Positions 1 to 5,153 of a DNA stretch of 16,049 bases are shown here, piece by piece. The first letter of the stretch is position 1; every line of letters starts with the position of its first letter. A program made the translations under genes and the position numbers. Source of the stretch: Firm-13 sp964617375 (GTDB lineage: Bacteria > Bacillota > Clostridia > Saccharofermentanales > Saccharofermentanaceae). Where the stretch lies: positions 1 to 16,049 of the forward strand of contig CAZTXQ010000065.1 of assembly GCA_964617375.1 (NCBI GenBank), in the 5' to 3' direction. The notes under the pieces were generated by a model that worked only from the letters and a program-made list of their open reading frames with translations, was not told the origin of the DNA and did not search any database.

Positions 1-435
1 GATATTCCGGACGACATTTACTTTTTCGGGTCGGATCTGGATTCAAGGGCGGTGGAGACTTCCGAAAGAAATGCGCGGGCTGCCGGAATCGATCGGATGG
101 TCCGGTTTAAAGCAGCGGATGCGTTCGCCCAGACTCCGGACGCCCTGCGGGAATGGACGGGTCTGAACCGTCAGCTGATCCTGTGCAATCCGCCTTACGG
201 CGAGCGGCTCTTAAGTCCTGAGGAAGCGGCAAAAATCTACGAGGGAATTGCGCATACCTATCTCGACAAAGACGGGTACTGCAAAAAAGGAATCCGCTTA
301 TCCGTAATATCGCCGGACGATACGTTTGAACATTCCGTCGGACGGGCCGCGGACAAGAGAAGAAAACTCTATAACGGAAATATCAAATGCCAGATGTACC
401 ATTATTATAAGCTTGGGAAAAATGAAAACAAATGA
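1..435 (+). CDS. RlmL/YpsC-family class I SAM-dependent rRNA methyltransferase, 3' part only
   Basis: The reading frame is open from base 1, so the start lies outside the window; 144 codons plus stop are visible. The visible part is the catalytic end of a class I (Rossmann-fold) SAM-dependent methyltransferase. An acidic SAM-binding segment (GSDLDSRAV) follows the missing motif I. The N-x-nucleotide methylation motif NPPYGERL begins near visible residue 63. The C-terminus (DKRRKLYNG.IKC..Y.YY) is characteristic of the RlmL/YpsC family, which methylates guanine N2 of 23S rRNA in enterobacteria. An N-terminal THUMP domain would be expected in the missing part. The substrate in this organism is inferred from family membership. 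It stands alone before a 348-bp non-coding stretch. Confidence 0.82.
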   Translation, partial: DIPDDIYFFGSDLDSRAVETSERNARAAGIDRMVRFKAADAFAQTPDALREWTGLNRQLILCNPPYGERLLSPEEAAKIYEGIAHTYLDKDGYCKKGIRLSVISPDDTFEHSVGRAADKRRKLYNGNIKCQMYHYYKLGKNENK

Positions 436-463
436 ACCGATATTTCACGATAAGCAAATACAT

Positions 464-482
464 TGTCCGCGTGTTACGGACA
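464..482 (+). terminator. Weak hairpin downstream of the methyltransferase
   Basis: Six-base arms TGTCCG (464–469) and CGGACA (477–482) enclose a 7-base loop. An alternative CGTGT/ACACG pairing overlaps it. No U-tract follows, so it is at best a weak or factor-assisted terminator or an mRNA 3'-end stabiliser. It is listed because it is the only structure seen between the methyltransferase stop and the AT-rich stretch at about 550–595. Confidence 0.3.
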
Positions 483-648
483 CGTAAAGGAACAATCATT
501 CGTAAAAAGAACGTAAACTCTGTGTTATGAAGCTCTGCGGGATTCGGACATTTATGAACAAGTTTTTTACAAAATGATTACACAAAATGTCAAACGCGTG
601 TTTCCAAAGGTTTCGAGGGACAAAGACCGCAAAAGCGTTGTCGTGTAG

Positions 649-679
649 TTATGCACAGACTTATCCACAGTTTCCACAG
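649..679 (+). promoter_or_regulatory. Cluster of DnaA boxes (two consensus, one degenerate)
   Basis: TTATGCACA (649–657) and TTATCCACA (661–669) both match the DnaA-box consensus TTATNCACA exactly, in the same orientation and 12 bp apart start to start. A degenerate copy, GTTTCCACA (670–678), follows directly. An AT-rich stretch (about 550–595) lies upstream. The cluster is about 80–100 bp upstream of the proA promoter. It could be a DnaA regulatory or titration site or part of an origin. No dnaA or dnaN gene is in the window to support an origin. Confidence 0.6.
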
Positions 680-744
680 TCTCCAAGAGTGGAAAACAGG
701 TGATACATTTACCCGATAATTCCGATGCATGTCAAATTTGTCCA

Positions 745-753
745 TGTTATAAT
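745..753 (+). promoter_or_regulatory. Extended −10 promoter for proA
   Basis: TGTTATAAT is a perfect TATAAT (748–753) preceded by the TGn extension. No good −35 is seen 16–18 bp upstream, which fits an extended −10 promoter. Transcription would start near 760, giving a leader of about 24 nt before the ATG at 784. Confidence 0.6.
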
Positions 754-783
754 AATGTGAACATGCAAAGAAAGAGGTCTCAT

Positions 784-2076
784 ATGTCTTTTGTATCTGA
801 TAGCGCAATGGCGGCAAGAAGTGCCTCCTATCTGACGGCCGTAACTTCTACGGAGTTGAAAAACCGCGCACTCGAAGCCATTGCCGCAGCACTTCAAAAC
901 AACAGTGATGCCATCGAAGCGGAAAACAGCAAGGATCTGGCTAACGCCGAGACAAGCGGCTTGGCGATGCCTCTTAGGAAACGTCTTCTGTTTGATGCCG
1001 GCAAAATAGCGGCGGCTGTCGACGGAATCAAGAGCCTCATCTCTCTGCCGGATCCCGTGGGTAGAATCCTTTTGAGCACGGAGATGGACGAAGGACTGGA
1101 TCTTTATCGCGTCACCTGTCCGATCGGAGTCATCGGTATCATCTTCGAGTCGCGCCCGGACGCGCTTGTCCAGATCGCTTCACTGTGTCTTAAGACCGGT
1201 AACGCGGTTCTCCTCAAAGGCGGGTCGGAAGCGGCCCATACGAACCGGATCTTAACGGATATCATCGTAAAGGCGTCCGTCGAGGCAGGCATCCCTTCCG
1301 GCTGGGCGGCACTTCTTGAATCCAGAAGCGATGTTGCGGAAATGCTGAAGCTTGACGAATACATTGATCTGATCATTCCGAGAGGCTCGAATGCCTTCGT
1401 TCAGTACATTATGCAGAATTCAAACATACCCGTCCTCGGACATGCGGACGGCGTATGTCATGTCTATGTGCACGAAAAAGCCGATCCGGATATGGCGGTT
1501 CGTCTGGTCGTTGACAGCAAGACACAGTATGTCGCTGTCTGCAACGCTGCGGAGACGCTTCTCATCGATGAATCCATCGCTCCCGTTATGCTTCCGCTTC
1601 TGGCGAAGGCACTCGAAGAGAAGAATGTGATTCTTCACGGATGCGAAAAAGCGGCGGCGATTCTCCCGATGAAGCCCGTATCCGAATGGCATCACGAATA
1701 TCTTGATTACGAAATGTCGGTTCATATCGTCTCCGGTGAGGAAGATGCCATCTTGCATATCAATCGTTACGGTTCCGGGCATACCGACGCGATCATTACG
1801 GAAGAGCGGGAGGCGGCGCTTGCGTTTATGGAAGCGGTCGACTCGGGAAGCGTGTTCTGGAATTGCTCGACCCGCTTCTCGGACGGCTATAAATACGGTT
1901 TCGGTGCCGAGGTAGGAATCAGCACGTCCAAGATTCACGCCAGAGGTCCCGTAGGCCTTGAAGGTCTGGTAACATATAAATATAAGCTCTTCGGAAACGG
2001 ACAGATTGCCGCCGATTATGCGTCTGGCAAAAAACAATTTACACATCGCCCTATTTCCGAAAAGCCGGAGAAGTGA
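784..2076 (+). CDS. proA: Glutamate-5-semialdehyde dehydrogenase (gamma-glutamyl phosphate reductase)
   Basis: This is the second enzyme of proline synthesis: NADPH-dependent reduction of gamma-glutamyl phosphate to glutamate-5-semialdehyde in the cytoplasm. The 430-residue product is close to the usual family length. It has the aldehyde dehydrogenase fold with the catalytic cysteine in YVAVCNAAETLL (Cys253), the conserved FESRPDA segment (121–127), LLKGGSEA (143–150), GSGHTDAII (330–338) and HARGPVGLEGL (385–395). The ATG at 784 is chosen because AAAGAGGT (771–778) lies 5 nt upstream. A GTG at 700 in the same frame lies upstream of the −10 and adds residues unlike the family. The usual partner proB (glutamate kinase) is not adjacent. 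rpiB follows after 38 bp, apparently on the same transcript. Confidence 0.95.
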   Translation: MSFVSDSAMAARSASYLTAVTSTELKNRALEAIAAALQNNSDAIEAENSKDLANAETSGLAMPLRKRLLFDAGKIAAAVDGIKSLISLPDPVGRILLSTEMDEGLDLYRVTCPIGVIGIIFESRPDALVQIASLCLKTGNAVLLKGGSEAAHTNRILTDIIVKASVEAGIPSGWAALLESRSDVAEMLKLDEYIDLIIPRGSNAFVQYIMQNSNIPVLGHADGVCHVYVHEKADPDMAVRLVVDSKTQYVAVCNAAETLLIDESIAPVMLPLLAKALEEKNVILHGCEKAAAILPMKPVSEWHHEYLDYEMSVHIVSGEEDAILHINRYGSGHTDAIITEEREAALAFMEAVDSGSVFWNCSTRFSDGYKYGFGAEVGISTSKIHARGPVGLEGLVTYKYKLFGNGQIAADYASGKKQFTHRPISEKPEK

Positions 2077-2114
2077 TATCATACCCGTTGACAAAAGCAT
2101 GGAGGTGAGAAGCT

Positions 2115-2576
2115 ATGATTCTTTCAATCGGTTCCGATCATGCCGGTTTTGAACTGAGAAAACTGGTAATCGAACACTTGACGGAGGCCGGACACACCAT
2201 CATCGAACACGGTGCAGCCGATAGTGCTACAGCTTTCAGCTACGTACACGCCGGTCAGGCCGTATCAAGAGACATTTCCGAGAAAAAGGCGGAACGCGGG
2301 ATCGTGATTTGCGGTACGGGAATCGGCATATCGATTGTCTGCAACAAATACAGAGGAATACGCTGTGCGCTCTGCACCGACGAATTTATGGCACGCATGT
2401 CGCGTCAGCATAACAATGCCAATATTCTGGCAATGGGAGCCCGCGTGATCGGCCGCGGACTTGCGCTTTCCATCGTTGACGCATATCTTTCCGAAGCCTT
2501 TGAGGCCGGCGGACGCCACCAGGCTCGCGTCAATGAAATTACATCACAGGAAGACACGTATTTTAAGGCCCCTTAA
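2115..2576 (+). CDS. rpiB: Ribose-5-phosphate isomerase B
   Basis: A cytoplasmic enzyme of the RpiB/LacAB family that interconverts ribose-5-phosphate and ribulose-5-phosphate in the non-oxidative pentose phosphate pathway. The 153-residue length is normal for the family. Visible signatures are IGSDHAGF near the N-terminus (5–12), the active-site cysteine loop ICGTGIGIS (65–73, Cys66) and RQHNNANIL (97–105), which carries the phosphate and sugar-ring residues. GGAGGTGA (2101–2108) is a strong ribosome binding site 6 nt before the ATG. The stop codon lies inside the terminator hairpin, which ends the proA–rpiB unit. In Bacillota rpiB is commonly found close to upp and the atp operon, as here. 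Some homologues act on allose or galactose phosphates, but nothing here suggests that. Confidence 0.94.
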   Translation: MILSIGSDHAGFELRKLVIEHLTEAGHTIIEHGAADSATAFSYVHAGQAVSRDISEKKAERGIVICGTGIGISIVCNKYRGIRCALCTDEFMARMSRQHNNANILAMGARVIGRGLALSIVDAYLSEAFEAGGRHQARVNEITSQEDTYFKAP

Positions 2577-2593
2577 TTAAGGGGTTTTATTAT
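2569..2593 (+). terminator. Rho-independent terminator of proA–rpiB
   Basis: CCCCTT (2569–2574), loop AATT and AAGGGG (2579–2584) form a perfect 6-bp stem followed by TTTTATTAT. The 16-bp element is self-complementary and overlaps the rpiB stop codon. Confidence 0.85.
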
Positions 2594-2642
2594 AGAAATT
2601 TGTACTTTAACCTAAAGGATAGATTTGCAGGAGGATTTCACC

Positions 2643-3275
2643 ATGGAACCTAAAGTTTTTATTTTCGACCACCCTCTGATTCAGCACAAGATTTCTCTCT
2701 TAAGAGATAAAAACACATCTACGAAAGAATTCCGTGAGCTTGTAGGCGAGCTTGCCATGCTGATGGCTTATGAAGTTACGAGAGATCTTCCGCTCAAAGA
2801 GGTCGAAATTGAAACACCCATCGCCATCGCAAAGACCAAGGTTCTGGCCGGCAAGAAGATTGCTATCGTGCCGATCCTCCGCGCGGGACTTGGTATGGTC
2901 GACGGAATGCTTAATCTGATCCCCATGGCAAAGGTCGGTCATATCGGCCTTTATCGTGATCCCAAGACTCTCGAACCCGTCGAGTACTATTGCAAACTTC
3001 CCGAAGACGCGACGGAGAGAGAAGTCATTATTCTTGATCCTATGCTCGCTACCGGCGGATCTGCATCCGCAGCTGTAAGCTTTCTGAAGCAGCGCGGAAT
3101 TACCCAGATCAAGTTTATGTGCCTGATCGCGGCTCCTCAGGGAATTGAGAGACTTTCGACGGATCATCCCGATGTTCCGATCTTCTGCGCAGCGCGCGAT
3201 CCGAAGCTGAACGAGCATGCATATATCGTCCCGGGCTTAGGTGATGCCGGCGACAGACTGTTCGGGACCAAATAA
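2643..3275 (+). CDS. upp: Uracil phosphoribosyltransferase
   Basis: This enzyme salvages uracil by coupling it to PRPP to give UMP and pyrophosphate in the cytoplasm. The 210-residue product is almost exactly the usual length. It has the type I phosphoribosyltransferase PRPP loop VIILDPMLATGGSA (128–141), the upstream PILRAGLGM segment (77–85) and the C-terminal uracil-binding segment YIVPGLGDAGDR (194–205). The ATG at 2643 is preceded by GCAGGAGG (2628–2635); an earlier TTG at 2625 overlaps that site and is rejected. It is separated from rpiB by a terminator, so it should have its own promoter, but I see no convincing −35/−10 pair in the 50-bp gap. Its position directly before atp matches many Bacillota. 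Confidence 0.96.
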   Translation: MEPKVFIFDHPLIQHKISLLRDKNTSTKEFRELVGELAMLMAYEVTRDLPLKEVEIETPIAIAKTKVLAGKKIAIVPILRAGLGMVDGMLNLIPMAKVGHIGLYRDPKTLEPVEYYCKLPEDATEREVIILDPMLATGGSASAAVSFLKQRGITQIKFMCLIAAPQGIERLSTDHPDVPIFCAARDPKLNEHAYIVPGLGDAGDRLFGTK

Positions 3276-3329
3276 AGAAAGCCCCGCCTGACGGCCTTTT
3301 CTTTGTGCAGATTTTCGGAATGCGGACAT

Positions 3330-3358
3330 TTGCATACAATATCCGTTTGGCGTAAAAT
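3330..3358 (+). promoter_or_regulatory. Probable promoter of the atp operon
   Basis: TTGCAT (3330–3335), a 17-bp spacer and TAAAAT (3353–3358) form the best sigma-A-type pair in the upp–atpB gap. Transcription would begin near 3365, about 70 nt before the atpB ATG and about 12 nt before the hairpin at 3377. Confidence 0.55.
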
Positions 3359-3376
3359 ACATATGAACCAGTGGGT

Positions 3377-3413
3377 AAAGCCCGGATAACAAGTGTTCCG
3401 GGCTTTATTTATC
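3377..3413 (+). terminator. Strong hairpin with U-rich tail in the atpB leader
   Basis: AAAGCCCGGA (3377–3386) pairs perfectly with TCCGGGCTTT (3397–3406) around a 10-base loop, followed by ATTTATC. It has the form of a rho-independent terminator. Only 28 bp separate it from the atpB start, too little room for another promoter, so atp transcripts must cross it. It may terminate upp partially, or act as an attenuator. A second AAAGAAA…TTTCTTT structure directly after upp (3274–3304) is imperfect and not called. Confidence 0.7.
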
Positions 3414-3434
3414 TGAAAGAGAAAGAGAGACAAG

Positions 3435-4265
3435 ATGGGAACTATAGTATTGCTGAATAGCTCAAACTGGTTTCAGGAGTTCCTGACGGCTCTCAAGGAG
3501 AAATTCCTTGAGGCTATCCAGATCGGCGATATCGGGGAAGAGATCAGCACGGCTATACTGCCGAAGAATCAGTACATCCTTTTGGGGAATAAGAATTTTC
3601 TGCTGCCCGACGCCGTTCTGGTTACATGGATTGCAGTAGGCATATTGTGTCTTCTTTTCGCGTGGATTGCCAGAAAACGTGACCGCATTCCGTCCGGAAG
3701 ACAGCTGATCTCCGAATCGCTTGTCAATCTGCTGCTGTCGCTGTGCAAGAACAGCGGGATGACCGATAAGCAGGCGGAGCAGGTGACTCCTTTTGTAGGT
3801 ACTGTCGGCCTTTTTATCGTCGCCTGCAATCTCGTTACGGTTTTCAAGATACCGCCGCCGGCGAAGAACATAGCTTTTCCCGTAGCGCTTGCCTTGACTA
3901 CGATGGGCTATGTCATTGTGACCGGAATCCGCTTTGTCGGTATCAAGGGATTCTGGGCATCGCTTCTTAATCCGATGCCGGCGATGCTTCCTTTCCGAAT
4001 CCTCGATTACTTGATTAAGCCCGTTTCTCTTTCCCTTCGACTTTTCGGCAATGTGTTCGGCGCATTTATACTGATGGAGTTCATTTCCATCATCATTCCG
4101 GCGGGAGTCCCGGGCCTTTTCGGACTGTGGTTTGATATCGCCGACGGTATTTTGCAGGCTATCATATTCTCCTATCTGACGATTACATACATCGGGGAGA
4201 TTATCGAAGGCGCCGAATCGGCACACGAAAATAAGCAGGGACAAATCAGCGGGAAAGCGGCCTGA
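3435..4265 (+). CDS. atpB: F1Fo-ATP synthase subunit a
   Basis: The membrane subunit of Fo that forms the two ion half-channels facing the c ring. The 276-residue product has a signature SLRLFGNVFG near residues 200–209, in which Arg202 matches the essential arginine of the family. KIPPPAKNI (138–146) is the usual loop after the second conserved helix. Several hydrophobic helices are visible (about 60–80, 118–138, 148–165, 205–222 and 235–255). The family normally has five to six membrane segments. The start ATG is preceded only by purine-rich GAGAG sequence, weaker than the site before atpE. It opens the operon; the accessory atpI usually found before it in Bacillota is absent. Confidence 0.95.
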   Translation: MGTIVLLNSSNWFQEFLTALKEKFLEAIQIGDIGEEISTAILPKNQYILLGNKNFLLPDAVLVTWIAVGILCLLFAWIARKRDRIPSGRQLISESLVNLLLSLCKNSGMTDKQAEQVTPFVGTVGLFIVACNLVTVFKIPPPAKNIAFPVALALTTMGYVIVTGIRFVGIKGFWASLLNPMPAMLPFRILDYLIKPVSLSLRLFGNVFGAFILMEFISIIIPAGVPGLFGLWFDIADGILQAIIFSYLTITYIGEIIEGAESAHENKQGQISGKAA

Positions 4266-4318
4266 TCGGCACGCTTGTTCGGATACATGCCATCAGAAAA
4301 CTATTATACTTAGCATAC

Positions 4319-4324
4319 AGGAGG
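4319..4324 (+). promoter_or_regulatory. Consensus ribosome binding site of atpE
   Basis: AGGAGG lies 7 nt before the ATG in an A-rich context. It is the strongest such site in the atp operon. This fits the need for many c subunits (roughly 8–15 per enzyme) compared with one a and two b. Confidence 0.75.
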
Positions 4325-4331
4325 AAACCAT

Positions 4332-4619
4332 ATGTCAGCATCCACTTTACTCTATACGGCTTTAAGTGCAGCCGGGACCGTTTCTACAATTGATCCGAAG
4401 GGTCTCGCCGGAATCGGCGCCGGACTTGCCATCGGTCTGGGTGCGTGCGGTGCCGCCATCGGTATCGGTATTGCAGCCGGTAAAGCACTTGAATCGGCCG
4501 CAAGACAACCGGAGATCTACGGCAAATTGAATACGATGCTTTTGACTTCGATTGTCTTTATGGAATCGATCGCCATTTATGCACTTGTTGTCGCGCTCCT
4601 TCTGATTTTTACATTCTGA
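4332..4619 (+). CDS. atpE: F1Fo-ATP synthase subunit c
   Basis: The proteolipid that builds the rotating c ring. The 95-residue protein has two membrane helices (about 25–53 and 67–93) joined by the polar loop ESAARQPE (54–61, with the conserved RQP). Helix 1 is rich in small residues in a GxGxG-like pattern. Helix 2 carries the ion-binding carboxylate, Glu78, in FMESIAIY. Compared with the sodium-binding c subunit of Ilyobacter, the Glu, the following Ser (Ser79) and the Tyr five residues on (Tyr83) are kept. The helix-1 glutamine is replaced by Ile45, and the Thr after Ser is Ile80. This argues for protons rather than sodium but is not decisive. The N-terminus is about 20 residues longer than the shortest family members. 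Confidence 0.96.
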   Translation: MSASTLLYTALSAAGTVSTIDPKGLAGIGAGLAIGLGACGAAIGIGIAAGKALESAARQPEIYGKLNTMLLTSIVFMESIAIYALVVALLLIFTF

Positions 4620-4641
4620 CAGCCGTGCCGCAGTAAAAAGA

Positions 4642-4665
4642 CATCGGGAGAGTCCCTTTCCGATG
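4642..4665 (+). repeat. Hairpin between atpE and atpF
   Basis: CATCGGGA (4642–4649) pairs with TTCCGATG (4658–4665) with one G·U pair and an 8-base loop. No U-tract follows. It may protect the 3' end of an atpE message or tune atpF translation. It would also sequester an in-frame ATG at 4663, which favours the ATG at 4681 as the atpF start. Confidence 0.5.
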
Positions 4666-4680
4666 CGAGAGGTGTCATAC

Positions 4681-5153
4681 ATGCTTGANNNNNNNNNNNN
4701 NNNNNNNNNNNNNNNNNNNNNNNNNNNNNNNNNNNNNNNNNNNNNNNNNNNNNNNNNNNNNNNNNNNNNNNNNNNNNNNNNNNNNNNNATAATGCCGAGA
4801 ACAGATCCAAAGAAGCACAAAAGCTCTTTGATGAAGCGTCCCTTAAAATTGAAGCCTCGAAAAGCGAAGCCTCGACGATCGTAACGGAAGCCCGCGTTCA
4901 GGCGGATAAACAGGCCCGTACGGTTATCAATGCCGCACAGACCGAAGCCAATGTCATAGTCGACCGCGCTTCGGAAGACGCCAAGCGTATGCACAATGCC
5001 ATGCTTGACCAGATGAGAGACGAAGTCGCGGATCTGGCCGTTTCTATAGCCTCCAAAGTTGTCGGTTCAATCATCGATGATACGCATCAGAAGGACTTGA
5101 ACGAGCGCATCATGGATGAAACGTTAAAAGCAGAGGTGAAGAAGATTGACTGA
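4681..5153 (+). CDS. atpF: F1Fo-ATP synthase subunit b, interrupted by an assembly gap
   Basis: The peripheral-stalk subunit that anchors F1 to subunit a. Only Met-Leu-(Asp/Glu) is seen before the N run. After it, 120 codons (from 4791) read through to TGA at 5151–5153. They encode the long charged, alanine-rich helix and the end LAVSIASKVVGSIID typical of b. The single N-terminal membrane helix must lie in the gap. The start at 4681 is chosen because GAGAGGTG (4667–4674) lies 6 nt upstream. The frames before and after the gap differ, so the real gap length must leave remainder 2 on division by 3. By comparison with E. coli b, about 43 residues (roughly 130 nt) are missing. The stop overlaps the start of the next gene by 8 bp. 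Confidence 0.88.
4689..4788. other. Assembly gap (100 N)
   Basis: Exactly 100 unspecified bases inside atpF. This is the conventional placeholder for a scaffold gap of unknown length, so coordinates across it are nominal. Confidence 0.98.
5132..5139 (+). promoter_or_regulatory. Ribosome binding site fixing the TTG start of the delta–alpha fusion
   Basis: AGAGGTGA lies inside the end of atpF, 6 nt before the TTG at 5146. No comparable site is seen before any internal ATG in the linker (for example 5461 or 5596), so alpha does not appear to be translated separately. Confidence 0.65.

Noticed and set aside
700..783. Upstream GTG extending proA by 28 residues
   Set aside because: It lies upstream of the TATAAT, has no ribosome binding site, and the added residues do not resemble ProA. 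The ATG at 784 has AAAGAGGT.
2088..2093. Perfect TTGACA before rpiB as a −35 element
   Set aside because: The −10 would fall on the rpiB start codon, so it cannot drive rpiB. A promoter inside rpiB has no purpose that I can see.
1420..2100. 226-codon open frame on the − strand inside proA
   Set aside because: It lies antisense to a clear proA with no recognisable motif; it is a shadow of codon use.
3274..3304. AAAGAAA…TTTCTTT structure right after upp as a terminator
   Set aside because: The core GC pairing is only about 3 bp with mismatched flanks, so it is much weaker than the 3377–3406 hairpin.
3462..4244. 260-codon open frame on the − strand inside atpB
   Set aside because: Its composition is that expected of the antisense of a membrane protein (charged and polar, low complexity), and atpB is certain.
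4663..4680. Earlier in-frame ATG for atpF
   Set aside because: It sits inside the hairpin arm and its nearest purine-rich site is too distant; the ATG at 4681 has GAGAGGTG at good spacing.
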